Of a DNA stretch of 64,000 nt, positions 1-7,609 are shown piece by piece. Position 1 is the first letter of the stretch, and every line of letters begins with the position of its first letter. The translations under genes and the position numbers were made by a program. The notes beneath the pieces were generated by a model that worked only from the letters and a program-made list of their open reading frames with translations, ran no database searches and was not told the DNA's origin. Source of the DNA: a virus. The stretch lies in IMG/VR virus record IMGVR_UViG_3300024999_000057, positions 38,670 through 102,669 of that record; one strand, given 5' to 3'.

Positions 1-127
1 AGCCGCAGGACAAACCCTTACAGATAACTATGATTTTCATATAGTAATGGTTGACAACACGCATATTCAGCTCGGGATGCGGGGGTCTGATGGTGTTATC
101 CGCTCTGTCACCCTAGCACTCGCATAA
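1..127 (+). CDS. C-terminal end of a structural protein (partial)
   Basis: The last 41 or so codons of a gene that begins before the window; the frame runs from base 2 to a TAA at 125-127. No motif is recognisable. It is followed 14 nt later by the next plus-strand gene with an AAAAGGAG ribosome-binding site, as in a late operon. A tail or baseplate role is inferred only from its position before the fibre genes. Confidence 0.6.
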   Translation, partial: AAGQTLTDNYDFHIVMVDNTHIQLGMRGSDGVIRSVTLALA

Positions 128-141
128 AAGGAGCCATAAAA

Positions 142-417
142 ATGGGCACACCCAACTATAACGAGAAGCCAGTTTCCGCTACCACTTGGGAACGCACATG
201 TGCAATCAGGATTGAGAACACCTACGGCCAGATGCCCTCCGTAATGACGGTTGAGGAAGTAATCACCGTAGATGCTGAAGGCGTGAAAGTTTCTGCCAAG
301 CCCAACGGGAACCTCTGCCTGACCTTCGACCCTGAGAATGAAGATGACATGTTCGTCTACAACCATCTGAACGCGAAGACAATCGCTGCTAGAGAAGCAC
401 GAGACCTCAACCAATAA
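142..417 (+). CDS. Hypothetical small late protein (91 aa)
   Basis: A soluble, mildly acidic 91-residue protein with no signal peptide or membrane segment. It starts at ATG after AAAGGAGCC and is followed 11 nt later by the next small gene. The composition suggests a compact beta-rich protein. No family is recognised; its place between the structural gene and the tail-associated genes suggests a virion or assembly role (inference). Confidence 0.7.
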   Translation: MGTPNYNEKPVSATTWERTCAIRIENTYGQMPSVMTVEEVITVDAEGVKVSAKPNGNLCLTFDPENEDDMFVYNHLNAKTIAAREARDLNQ

Positions 418-428
418 AAGGAAATAAA

Positions 429-584
429 ATGAACTTTCAGATCGAACTCGCAGAAAATGAAATCAACTACATTTTAGCTTCTCTCCAAGAAAAGCCCTTC
501 AAAGAAGTCGTTGGGCTGATCGACAAGATCATGAAGCAGGCGAATGCTCAGTTGGCTGAAAAGAAGGTTGAGGAGCAAGAATAA
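429..584 (+). CDS. Small helical tail-region protein (51 aa)
   Basis: A 51-residue all-helical protein starting MNFQIEL and ending in a Lys/Glu/Gln-rich tail. Short proteins of this look (MNFQ... followed by an amphipathic helix and a charged tail) are widespread in tail gene clusters of phages, with no known function. AAAAGGAAATAAA supplies the ribosome-binding site. The stop is 2 nt before the first ATTCA-N4-TGAAT palindrome. Confidence 0.7.
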   Translation: MNFQIELAENEINYILASLQEKPFKEVVGLIDKIMKQANAQLAEKKVEEQE

Positions 585-586
585 GA

Positions 587-600
587 ATTCAGATGTGAAT
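587..600 (+). promoter_or_regulatory. A-type palindrome ATTCA-GATG-TGAAT
   Basis: Perfect 5-bp inverted repeat with a 4-nt centre, filling the gap between a stop codon and the GGAGGAG ribosome-binding site of the next gene. One of at least 21 exact copies in the window and one of only three in the plus-strand late block. Confidence 0.6.
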
Positions 601-616
601 CCTTGGAGGAGCCAGA

Positions 617-949
617 ATGAACCACAACGACACAATTGAGCAGGGCGCCACTTTCTATCGAGAGGTGGTCCTCTACACGGACATAAGCAAAACCACACCG
701 ATCAACCTCACTGACAAGACTCCCAGAGCCTCCCTCATGACTCAGAATGGCCTGCACGTGGCAGATTTCGGGTGCGCTGTTTTGGCTGCGTTAGAAGGCA
801 AGATCGCTTGGACCATGCCTCGTGCTACCACAGCCTCACTAGAGCCTAGGCAGTACCTCTACAATTTGGATCTTGACGACGCTGACGATATCACCACCGA
901 CCGGGCTTTGTCTGGGCAGATCACGGTGAAGACCGGGCAGGTGCTTTAA
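617..949 (+). CDS. Conserved phage tail/baseplate-associated protein (110 aa)
   Basis: Begins with the pattern 'IEQGATFYREV', continues through 'INLTDKTPRASL' and ends in a short beta strand containing 'LSGQITV'. This layout (IEQGATF, L-T, G-I-W, T-L, G-x-I-x-V) is typical of a small beta-sandwich family found next to phage tail-fibre genes. Likely a tail tip or fibre-associated component (family resemblance, not proven). Its TAA overlaps the ATG of the following gene (TAATG). Confidence 0.65.
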   Translation: MNHNDTIEQGATFYREVVLYTDISKTTPINLTDKTPRASLMTQNGLHVADFGCAVLAALEGKIAWTMPRATTASLEPRQYLYNLDLDDADDITTDRALSGQITVKTGQVL

Positions 950-1176
950 TGATCGCCGTGGTCGCGGCTAGAGCCATCTTCGGGCTGATTTTAGCTGGGC
1001 TAATCCATGCGTCGGTGGTCTCGGAGGAAATCTATTGGGGTGTAAGAGCGCCTAGAGAAATTCATTCGCTGGTGCAAACTAGGCCTCCTGCCGTGACCGC
1101 TGAGGGAAACCTCTACGACGCAACAACCGGCGCGTTTCTATACGACGCAGTTACAGGAGCGCCTTTAATGGCTTAG
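949..1176 (+). CDS. Small protein with N-terminal hydrophobic segment (75 aa)
   Basis: Residues 1-24 are hydrophobic (signal-like or one membrane segment). The C-terminal part carries an internal duplication, 'NLYDATTGAFL' then 'FLYDAVTGAPL'. Translation is coupled to the upstream gene by TAATG. No family recognised; the duplicated YDA-TGA unit looks like a small surface or fibre-attachment element (inference). Confidence 0.6.
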   Translation: MIAVVAARAIFGLILAGLIHASVVSEEIYWGVRAPREIHSLVQTRPPAVTAEGNLYDATTGAFLYDAVTGAPLMA

Positions 1177-1186
1177 TGAGGTGGAA

Positions 1187-3142
1187 ATGTCGGTTCAACC
1201 AATTTCATTACAATCAGTTTTAGAAGGGGCTCCTATTGAAGAGAGCCCTGAAAGCGGGGATTACTTAGTCTCCGTGCGTAGTGGTGTCATCCACAAGATC
1301 GGCTATTCCTCCCTCACCTTGTCTCCCTCTGAACGTGCTGCCAACGGTGAAGTGACTCAGATCCTCGGCTACCTCGCTGAGTCAGGTGATTTTGATACCC
1401 CGACATTAGCTTTGATAGAAGAAAAACGCACTGCGGGTTGGCCTGACTATGCAATACACATTCGCATCATGGGTACATCTGTCGGGGGTCTTGGCACTTT
1501 TGTCGGGGTTTCTGCTGCAGCGAGTGTCGCTGAAATTTCTGGAGTAGGTGGATTAGCAGGACTAGGCTCTCTCGCGGGTATTTTTGTTTCGGCAGATGCT
1601 GCTGAAATTTCCGGCGTTGGTGTAGCAATTGGCCTTGGTTCTCTCACGGGTATCTCCGGGGCAATCAGTGTTGCTGAGATTTCAGGGGCAGGCATAGCAC
1701 TAGGCACCGGGAATCTTGCCGGTGTGCAAACCGCTTCGTCCATGAGTGATCTCGGAGGAATCGGCATTGCTGCTGGGGAGGGAATTGGGTCGGTTACCGG
1801 AGTCCTGGCTACATTGAGCGTGGCAGAACTTCTTGGCGCAGGAATCTCCTTAGGGATTGGGGCTTTGGCTGAAGTCGTTGTCGGAACCTCCGTAGAGGAA
1901 ATTAGTGGTTCTGGTGAAGTAGTCATTCTAGGAACGGGCGAACTAACAGATGTGAGTGCTGGAACCAGTGTTGCTGAAATATCCGGTACCGGTGTAGCAC
2001 TTGGGGCCGCTGATTTGACCAGTGTAACTGTATCCACAGTGGTCGCTGAAATATCTGGAGTAGGTGAGGTTGTGTCTATTCCCGGCATTGCCTCCCTGAC
2101 TGGAGTTACAACTTCATCGAGCAGTGGGACTGTGACTGGAGTTGGGGTTGTAGTTGGCATTGGGGCTGCTACTGGAGTGGCGGTTACATCATCTGTGGCT
2201 AGCGTCGGAGGGGTTGGTGCGGCATCCGCGCCCCTCGCACCTTCGGGCTTCTCCGTTTCTAACTCCCCCGCGCAGATTACGGCGGTATGGACAGACCTTA
2301 CAGGAGAAACGAGCTACGAACTGTTCTATTCAACCAACTCAGGACTCAATGAGGCGACAGACGGGCTATCCGGTTACGTCTCAACAGTTGCTTACCCTGC
2401 TACGCCGCAATCGGCTGTCTCAGGACATATTACAGGTATACCTGCGGGGTCTGTTCAGCACGTACTTAATGGGATGCTTACTCAGGGAACAACTTATTAT
2501 GTGAGAGTAGGTGGAAGAAACGGTACAGTGCTTGGCACTCTAGCCGCCGCGTCTAGTGCTGCTGCTGCTGCTATTCTGTATGATGCTTTTACAGGAGAGG
2601 GCGCGTTAGGTAGTAATTGGGGGGCTAACCCCTATACCGGTACCGCAACAAAAACAGGGGGTAAGTTAGTATCGAACGGTAATGCAATACAGCGATGGAC
2701 AGGCAGCTTCGGCTCAAATCAATTTTCACGCATTACTGTTGATACGCTAGCAATTTCAGATAGCAGTGCTTACGGGGTGACTGTCAGAGATAACGGGAGC
2801 AAAACGTATTATGCCCTACGCACATATTGGGAGTCTAGGGAGAGCGATGGCTATTGGTACGACACCTACGTATTTGACATCATAAAAATTGTAGGGGGTG
2901 CCTATATAGGTTCCTTGCTTAACATTGAAGGTGGGCCGGACGCAAACATCACTCTTAAATTGGAAATTTCAGGTTCATTGTTAACAGCATACTATTCAAC
3001 TAACAACGGGACGAATTGGACGTTAATTGACTCCGTTACAGATAGCGTGTCACCTATAGCAACAGGCAATCCTGGCTTCTATGTCTCGGCTACAGGCGCA
3101 ATACCTATAACATTAGATAATTGGTATGGTGGCACTCTATGA
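1187..3142 (+). CDS. Fibre-like protein: Gly/Val repeats, FN3-like and lectin-like domains (651 aa)
   Basis: ATG at 1187 is preferred over GTG at 1181 because GAGGTGG sits at the right distance as ribosome-binding site. Residues about 1-95 form an N-terminal head. Residues about 98-345 hold some nine degenerate repeats of about 25 residues with the pattern S-VAEISG-G-A-GLG-LTGV. Residues about 350-455 resemble a fibronectin type III fold ('YELFYSTNSG', 'TTYYVRVGGRNG'). Residues about 460-651 resemble a concanavalin/laminin-G-like carbohydrate-binding domain ('YDAFTGEGALGSNWG'). Together this fits a host-recognition fibre. The stop overlaps the next start (ATGA). The same repeats recur in the next gene. 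Confidence 0.7.
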   Translation: MSVQPISLQSVLEGAPIEESPESGDYLVSVRSGVIHKIGYSSLTLSPSERAANGEVTQILGYLAESGDFDTPTLALIEEKRTAGWPDYAIHIRIMGTSVGGLGTFVGVSAAASVAEISGVGGLAGLGSLAGIFVSADAAEISGVGVAIGLGSLTGISGAISVAEISGAGIALGTGNLAGVQTASSMSDLGGIGIAAGEGIGSVTGVLATLSVAELLGAGISLGIGALAEVVVGTSVEEISGSGEVVILGTGELTDVSAGTSVAEISGTGVALGAADLTSVTVSTVVAEISGVGEVVSIPGIASLTGVTTSSSSGTVTGVGVVVGIGAATGVAVTSSVASVGGVGAASAPLAPSGFSVSNSPAQITAVWTDLTGETSYELFYSTNSGLNEATDGLSGYVSTVAYPATPQSAVSGHITGIPAGSVQHVLNGMLTQGTTYYVRVGGRNGTVLGTLAAASSAAAAAILYDAFTGEGALGSNWGANPYTGTATKTGGKLVSNGNAIQRWTGSFGSNQFSRITVDTLAISDSSAYGVTVRDNGSKTYYALRTYWESRESDGYWYDTYVFDIIKIVGGAYIGSLLNIEGGPDANITLKLEISGSLLTAYYSTNNGTNWTLIDSVTDSVSPIATGNPGFYVSATGAIPITLDNWYGGTL

Positions 3143-4884
3143 CCCTTGAACTGTCAGAACCCGTAAGGGTTGGTGATTGGGAGCCTTTCTATTGCGGCAC
3201 AGGTTACGCTGCTGATGGCTATTTCTACGTTTTTGGTGGAAATGCGACAGAAGAAGAGGGTGGTGCAGACAATTCCCCCTACACTCGTGTTGTACGATCA
3301 CTAAACTTGTTGGATTGGGAAGACGTAGTTAGAGGTACGTCCATTGATTATCGCGCCCCAGATTGTGGCAAAATCCATCTACCTGATGGTAGGTCCGGTT
3401 ATTGGGGTTGGTATTGCTATAGAGACAACAATGCACAACTATACGCTGAAAATGCGTTGTATTACTATTTCCAGGAAACACACACACCATCAATAGACGA
3501 CACTCTTTTCAGAAGGGTTGCTCCTACGTTATCAAATGGCGGAAATTACTTCTTTGCCGCAGGTTTGGCCGCACTTCCAATCATAAGAGGTGACTATGTT
3601 TATTGGTTATCATGGTTGGACCCTACGCAAGCCATTCGTGAAGCTGCCATACCCAACGCGACTACCGGGAATAGGTTACGTATTTGGAGAGCACCCGTAT
3701 CAAGCATAGGTCAAAATGACTGCTTTACTACTTACGCCGACATAGGCCCAATCCCAAACTGTTACATGAGTGAACCGGACTGGGTAGAAACAAATTCTGG
3801 GGAAATAATCATAGTAGTGCGGGTTGAATCAAGCAACGCAACAGGGGGAAAGAAGGGAACATTTATTACACGTAGTTCGAACTTCCTTAATTGGTCAAGT
3901 CCTTCTTTTTTATGTAATGGGTTCCCACCGCAGATATTCAAAGATTTTGACGGGACTATCTATGTTGCTGCTGCTGAACGGGGTTCGGGATATGGGGGAA
4001 ACAGATGGGATAGCACCTCCGGCAGTCAACAGGAGTGTTACGCTCTCACGTCAACTGATAACGGTGCAACCTTTTCAGCACCACAGGTCGTAGCGAACTT
4101 AAATGATGCCACAGGGGGGTATTCGTATTTTGGTAGGTACAAAAATAAACTAATTCACGGATTTTACCAAGACCCCTCAGGCAGCGAAGGACAGTATGTA
4201 CAGACGCAAGCTGACGCGGGCTTAAACATTACAATTAACGTAGTTGATTCACTTACATTACAAGCTACGGCAAACGGTCATGATATAACCGCTGACGGTT
4301 TGTGGTATAGCAGTAACCCCACAAGTGTCAAAGTTTTCAATGGGGTACTGACGCCTTTGTCAGATGGCAGTGTCACGATAACCTTCGACTATGCAGGATA
4401 CCTAGCCACAACTGAATATGCACCGCCCGGAGTTGGTACCTGCGTAGGAGTTACAACCGGAACAAGCACAGGAGTGCTTACAGGGGCCGGTATCACAGTA
4501 GGAACTGGGTCACTCGCCAGCACTTCAGTCTCAGCTTCCGCAGCAACAATAATTGGTACAGGCGCAATCCTTGGGGCGGGTAACCTCTCCGGGACAGCAA
4601 CCAATGCAACCACAGAGGCAGCAACAGGAAGCGGAGTTGCAATAGGCTTAGGACAACTCACTGAAATTTCCACTACAGCAACCACAGCTTCAATAGAAGG
4701 GATAGGCCAAGCAATTATCGAGGGGGCAGGTACTGCTTCAGGAGTCACAGCAGAAACCAGCGTGGAATCCGTGACTGGCACTGGAGTGACTGCAAGTTCG
4801 ATCAATCAAATCCGCGCCCCCAATAATCAGATCATCGACCTTCGGGATGTCAACAATCAACCCATAACCATGCAGTATTTATAG
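3139..4884 (+). CDS. Fibre/tailspike-like protein with sialidase-like propeller and Gly/Val repeats (581 aa)
   Basis: Starts at ATG 3139, overlapping the previous stop. Residues about 1-370 are rich in Trp, Tyr and Gly with several 'S-D-G-F' and 'W-S-P' type turns ('STDNGATFSAPQVVANL', 'ITRSSNFLNWSSP'), as in BNR/sialidase-like beta-propellers (glycosidase or glycan binding). Residues about 372-430 form an Ig-like Big-2-type domain ('GLWYSSNPTSVKV'). Residues about 433-560 repeat the 'GVAIGLGQLTEIS' units of the preceding fibre. The last 20 residues (NNQIIDLRDVNNQ) look like a fibre tip or attachment segment. Catalytic activity cannot be judged from sequence alone. Confidence 0.65.
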   Translation: MTLELSEPVRVGDWEPFYCGTGYAADGYFYVFGGNATEEEGGADNSPYTRVVRSLNLLDWEDVVRGTSIDYRAPDCGKIHLPDGRSGYWGWYCYRDNNAQLYAENALYYYFQETHTPSIDDTLFRRVAPTLSNGGNYFFAAGLAALPIIRGDYVYWLSWLDPTQAIREAAIPNATTGNRLRIWRAPVSSIGQNDCFTTYADIGPIPNCYMSEPDWVETNSGEIIIVVRVESSNATGGKKGTFITRSSNFLNWSSPSFLCNGFPPQIFKDFDGTIYVAAAERGSGYGGNRWDSTSGSQQECYALTSTDNGATFSAPQVVANLNDATGGYSYFGRYKNKLIHGFYQDPSGSEGQYVQTQADAGLNITINVVDSLTLQATANGHDITADGLWYSSNPTSVKVFNGVLTPLSDGSVTITFDYAGYLATTEYAPPGVGTCVGVTTGTSTGVLTGAGITVGTGSLASTSVSASAATIIGTGAILGAGNLSGTATNATTEAATGSGVAIGLGQLTEISTTATTASIEGIGQAIIEGAGTASGVTAETSVESVTGTGVTASSINQIRAPNNQIIDLRDVNNQPITMQYL

Positions 4885-4895
4885 GAGTTTCAAAA

Positions 4896-5330
4896 ATGGC
4901 ATACAACGCCGGAGTAACCCGTTATCAGAAGAAGAAGTGGATGGACGAGCTTGTGACCAAAATCGGTGCAGGTTCCCTCAAGATGTCCATCCACAGCACC
5001 ACTACCACCTGGGATGCTACTACCGATCCCTCAACCCCGCAGGTTTATGGTACTACGGGCGAACTGACTTCGACTGGCACCGGCTACACCGCAGGCGGCT
5101 ACGTGCTCACTGCAGCCAACCTCACTGCGAGCGGCAACGCCTACCAGCTTGATTTCGCAGATGTAGTTACCAGCGCAGGAACCATCGCAACCGGCACCTA
5201 CTGCGGTTGTATCTACGACACTACGGACTCCAGCCGTGTTCTGGCGATCTGCACCATGACCGTCACTCAGGCATCCGCTGGTGGTGCAATGACCTTCACC
5301 ATCCCGGCTAACGCCATTGCGCTGACCTAA
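4896..5330 (+). CDS. Small Thr/Gly-rich virion protein (144 aa)
   Basis: After 'MAYNAGVTRYQKKKW' the protein is Thr/Ala/Gly-rich with beta-strand propensity ('STGTGYTAGGYVL', 'SAGTIATGTYCG'). Proteins with 'GTGYTAGG' followed by 'DFADVV' lie next to phage tail or head decoration genes, so a virion surface role is likely (family resemblance). Good RBS (TAGGAG). Followed by an A-type palindrome and a strong hairpin, so it probably ends a transcription unit. Confidence 0.65.
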   Translation: MAYNAGVTRYQKKKWMDELVTKIGAGSLKMSIHSTTTTWDATTDPSTPQVYGTTGELTSTGTGYTAGGYVLTAANLTASGNAYQLDFADVVTSAGTIATGTYCGCIYDTTDSSRVLAICTMTVTQASAGGAMTFTIPANAIALT

Positions 5331-5334
5331 TCAA

Positions 5335-5348
5335 ATTCAGATGTGAAT
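5335..5348 (+). promoter_or_regulatory. A-type palindrome ATTCA-GATG-TGAAT
   Basis: Exact copy 5 nt after the stop codon of the small virion protein and 2 nt before the terminator-like hairpin. Confidence 0.55.
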
Positions 5349-5350
5349 TT

Positions 5351-5383
5351 AGAGCCGCTCTTGAATTAGAGAGCGGCTCTTTC
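5351..5383 (+). terminator. Strong hairpin, probable terminator before the lysis genes
   Basis: Perfect 11-bp stem AGAGCCGCTCT / AGAGCGGCTCT with an 8-nt loop, followed by only a short TTTC. It separates the structural gene from the endolysin and could terminate partially. Confidence 0.6.
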
Positions 5384-5394
5384 AGGAGTAATAA

Positions 5395-5841
5395 ATGAAA
5401 CCCAAGTGGCTGGAAATTGCAGAAAAAGAAATTGGGGTGCAAGAAAAAAGGGGCGGCGAAAATCCAAGGATCATCAAGTACCACTCATCCACCTCGCTGA
5501 AAGCCAAGGAGGACGAAATTGCCTGGTGTAGTTCCTACGTAAATTGGTGTGTCACCCAAGCAGGTGTCAAAGGCACCAATTCGGCTGCTGCGATTTCGTG
5601 GTTGAACTGGGGTGTCCCAACAGAGCCCAAAGAAGGCGCCATCGTAATCATCAGACAGAAACAAAAGTCCAACGACAAAGCAACCGGAAGTTCTTCAGGG
5701 AATCATGTGGCTTTCTTCAAAGAGATAAAAGAAGGAAGGATTTTTCTTTTGGGCGGGAATCAGTCGGACCAGGTGAAAATTTCTAGTTTCGGTCTTGGGA
5801 GTTACGAGGTTCTTGGTTACAGGTGGCCTACTCAGGCTTAA
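5395..5841 (+). CDS. Endolysin-like peptidoglycan hydrolase, TIGR02594/CHAP-like (148 aa)
   Basis: Matches the single-domain TIGR02594 layout: 'WLEIAEKEIGVQE' at the start, a catalytic-type Cys45 in 'AWCSSYVNWC', His104 in 'GNHVAFF' and Asn122 in 'GGNQSDQV', which together form an NlpC/P60-like Cys-His-Asn triad. It probably cleaves peptidoglycan peptide bonds at lysis. No signal peptide, so it needs a holin; a two-membrane-segment candidate lies downstream. RBS CAGGAGTAATAA. First gene of the lysis region. Confidence 0.8.
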   Translation: MKPKWLEIAEKEIGVQEKRGGENPRIIKYHSSTSLKAKEDEIAWCSSYVNWCVTQAGVKGTNSAAAISWLNWGVPTEPKEGAIVIIRQKQKSNDKATGSSSGNHVAFFKEIKEGRIFLLGGNQSDQVKISSFGLGSYEVLGYRWPTQA

Positions 5842-5862
5842 TAAAATATTACGGAGATAAAA

Positions 5863-6220
5863 ATGAAAAAGATTATTTTGCTTCTGGCAGCACTTCTGGG
5901 TGCCCCCGCAGCCTTTGCCGCTTCACCGGGGGTTCCTCGAAAGGGACTTCAATAGTGCTGTCATCCAAGGAGGGGCGCCTAATGGTACTCTCTCGCAGAC
6001 CCTAACTATCAACTCCACGACCATTGATGGCACTAACTCGATCTGGTGGTCACTGTATCCGCCTACTGCTTGCAAGGTCCGGCTGATGCCTACTTCTGCG
6101 AAAGGATCTTACCCTCAATTCACGGCTCCTGTTGGGGTTAATCTCTCCAGATTTGTGAACAAGGCGACTCCTTTCATCAATTTCAGCGGATGTACTTCGG
6201 GAGAACTGCAGCGGAATTAG
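5863..6220 (+). pseudogene. Secreted protein gene with +1 frameshift (about 118 aa if restored)
   Basis: An ATG after ACGGAGATAA opens a textbook signal peptide (MKK, hydrophobic core, AFA-A cleavage site) that hits TAG after 30 codons. The continuation 'FLERDFNSAVIQGG' and about 90 more residues lies in the next frame and has no convincing start of its own. Removing one G from the five-G run at about 5929-5933 joins both into one protein of about 118 residues with two Cys residues. So this is a one-base insertion, a sequencing error in the homopolymer, or a slippage site. Product function unknown; periplasmic or surface location likely. Confidence 0.65.
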
Positions 6221-6233
6221 GAGCCTTGAATAT

Positions 6234-6404
6234 ATGAAATTATTTTTACTCCTTCCCCTTCTTACAGCCTGTTCCCTCAATTCAGTAGCGACTCCAAAAA
6301 CCATAGCCCTTGAAGCGGGAACCTCAGTCCGACACGACGTGGGCGATGTTCCCTCGAAGGTCAACACGATTTCCCTCAAGGCACTTTGGGAACTCAGAAA
6401 GTAG
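6234..6404 (+). CDS. Small lipoprotein, spanin-like candidate (56 aa)
   Basis: MKLF, a hydrophobic core and the lipobox LLTAC predict signal peptidase II processing and lipidation at Cys13, leaving a 44-residue periplasmic tail. A short outer-membrane lipoprotein in a lysis cassette fits an o-spanin (Rz1-like) role, but no overlapping i-spanin gene is seen, so the role is an inference. ATG preceded by AGGAG. Start found by reading the frame directly, since the gene is under 60 codons. Confidence 0.6.
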   Translation: MKLFLLLPLLTACSLNSVATPKTIALEAGTSVRHDVGDVPSKVNTISLKALWELRK

Positions 6405-6415
6405 GAGGTAAGAAA

Positions 6416-6613
6416 ATGAACTTAAAAATTTTAGTGCTGGCTTCCATCCTCCTGCTTCCTGGATGCGCTGCCCTAGAAACCACTGTAGAAATCCTCGACA
6501 TTCTCGTACCCGACCCCGTTCCTGTCTGTGATAGAGATTCGGTTGGAGTTGAGGTTGGTGGGGAGCAGTGCTTGAAGCTCTCGGATGGGAGTTATGTTTG
6601 GAGGTCTAGTTGA
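6416..6613 (+). CDS. Second small lipoprotein (65 aa)
   Basis: Start ATG 6416 has the RBS AGGAGGTAAG; an upstream in-frame codon would only add a non-signal leader. Hydrophobic core and lipobox LLPGC give lipidation at Cys16. The mature part is acidic and contains two Cys (CDRDS, EQCLKL) that could form a disulfide. It sits directly after another lipoprotein and overlaps the lipase gene by 4 nt. Lysis-related or envelope-modifying role is an inference. Confidence 0.65.
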   Translation: MNLKILVLASILLLPGCAALETTVEILDILVPDPVPVCDRDSVGVEVGGEQCLKLSDGSYVWRSS

Positions 6614-7185
6614 ATCCCGAACTTATAAAAACCTGTGCGGTCCTCTGCGACCAAAGCTATTCAGATGTGAATCCAAATTTCGTCACTGTGGACGATTTAA
6701 GGTACGGGGTTTTTGAAACAGAGCACGGAAAAATAATCTGCATCCGGGGAACGGACAATCTGGAGAATTGGGGCGTGAACGCGAATGTTTTGCCCGCGAA
6801 GTCTTGTGGTGGTTTTCTAGCCCACAAGGGGTTCATAAAAGCCTACCGAGAACTCTGCTCGGGTGGGATGCCTACGACCAAAAATCCTTCCGTCATAGCA
6901 ACTGGGCATTCTCTTGGAGGCGCCCTGGCAACTCTGCTAGCAGAGCACACAGGGTGCAAATTAATTACTTTTGGATCACCAAGAGTTTATTGGAGATTTG
7001 GAAAAGCGCCTAAATTGGATTACATCAGGATAGTAAGAGACGACGATCCGGTTCCAGAAGTTCCCAAGTTCCTCTACAGGCACACCCAGGAACCTCTTGT
7101 ATTGAAAGACGGTGACCACAGGCATTTGCAAGTCAAGGATCATTTTATGAAGTCGTACCTTGAGGCTTTAAAGGAGTTAAAATGA
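6610..7185 (+). CDS. Class 3 lipase-like alpha/beta hydrolase (191 aa)
   Basis: Shows the Lipase_3 signature: nucleophile elbow GHSLGGAL with Ser101, an acid in 'RDDDPVPEVP' (Asp144-146) and His178 in 'KDHFMKSY'. It should hydrolyse ester bonds of glycerolipids or phospholipids. The likely start is TTG 6610, with GGAGGTC upstream and a 4-nt overlap with the lipoprotein gene. No signal peptide, so it would act from the cytoplasmic face or after holin opening. A lipase inside a phage lysis cassette is uncommon and suggests help with membrane disruption (inference). Confidence 0.75.
   Translation: MNPELIKTCAVLCDQSYSDVNPNFVTVDDLRYGVFETEHGKIICIRGTDNLENWGVNANVLPAKSCGGFLAHKGFIKAYRELCSGGMPTTKNPSVIATGHSLGGALATLLAEHTGCKLITFGSPRVYWRFGKAPKLDYIRIVRDDDPVPEVPKFLYRHTQEPLVLKDGDHRHLQVKDHFMKSYLEALKELK
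6659..6672 (+). promoter_or_regulatory. A-type palindrome inside the lipase gene
   Basis: Exact ATTCA-GATG-TGAAT within codons for 'YSDVN'. It lies about 50 nt inside the coding region, so it could act on translation or transcription of the lipase or be fortuitous. Confidence 0.35.
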
Positions 7186-7367
7186 AAGCGGGATTGAAGA
7201 AGAGAATTGTTGGGCACAAGTTGTCCTCCATTTTGGGAGTGGTAGGCGGGGCTGCGTTGGCGGGTGCTTCTGGTTATTATCAGGCGTCGGGTGGTTCTAT
7301 GGCAGACTGGAAGCCGTATGCAGTTGCGGCTGGGGTTTCTGTGGTAGGGCTGCTGTACAAGAAATAA
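7182..7367 (+). CDS. Holin-like small membrane protein (61 aa)
   Basis: A 61-residue protein with a basic start (KAGLKKRIVGHK), two short hydrophobic segments (about 15-31 and 44-58) and a lysine-ended tail 'LYKK'. Two membrane segments, small size and the last position of the lysis cassette fit a class II holin that forms pores for the endolysin. No specific family recognised. RBS AAGGAG inside the lipase end; overlap of 4 nt (ATGA). Confidence 0.55.
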   Translation: MKAGLKKRIVGHKLSSILGVVGGAALAGASGYYQASGGSMADWKPYAVAAGVSVVGLLYKK

Positions 7368-7393
7368 AAAGTTCCTTCCTCCAAGGGGAACGA

Positions 7394-7429
7394 GAAAGGG
7401 CTCCTGGGTTGGTTACCAGGAGCCCTTTT
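7394..7429. terminator. Bidirectional intrinsic terminator between converging blocks
   Basis: Perfect 10-bp stem GGGCTCCTGG / CCAGGAGCCC with an 8-nt loop, TTTT on the plus side and AAA on the other, placed exactly between the plus-strand late genes and the minus-strand early genes. Confidence 0.9.
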
Positions 7430-7441
7430 GGTTTTAGCGTT

Positions 7442-7609
7442 CTACATCCTCTCGTTGATTGCTTGCTGGATATAATCCAGGGTCGCTGCAATTAGCAGTT
7501 CGTTTGTCTCGGCGTCTCTGAGATCCGCGTAGATGATCCCTTGCCTTGTATCTTTTCCTCTTCGGAGGTTGGTGATTATGAGTTGGCGATTTTGGAGGTC
7601 TTTTGTCAT
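7442..7609 (-). CDS. Hypothetical small protein (55 aa), last gene of the early block
   Basis: A 55-residue basic protein (MTKDLQNRQL...) ending 'INERM'. Its ATG touches the TGA of nrdG (TGAATG), so it is translationally coupled to it. The ribosome-binding site would lie in the end of nrdG. No family recognised. Confidence 0.55.
   Translation of the reverse strand: MTKDLQNRQLIITNLRRGKDTRQGIIYADLRDAETNELLIAATLDYIQQAINERM

Noticed and set aside
51-56. TTGACA hexamer near the window start
   Set aside because: Lies within the coding frame of the partial structural gene and has no -10 at the right distance.
1447-2160. Long open frame on the minus strand opposite the fibre gene
   Set aside because: Pro/Ser/Thr/Ala-rich translation is the mirror of the Gly/Val repeat; no ribosome site, and the plus frame has clear domains.
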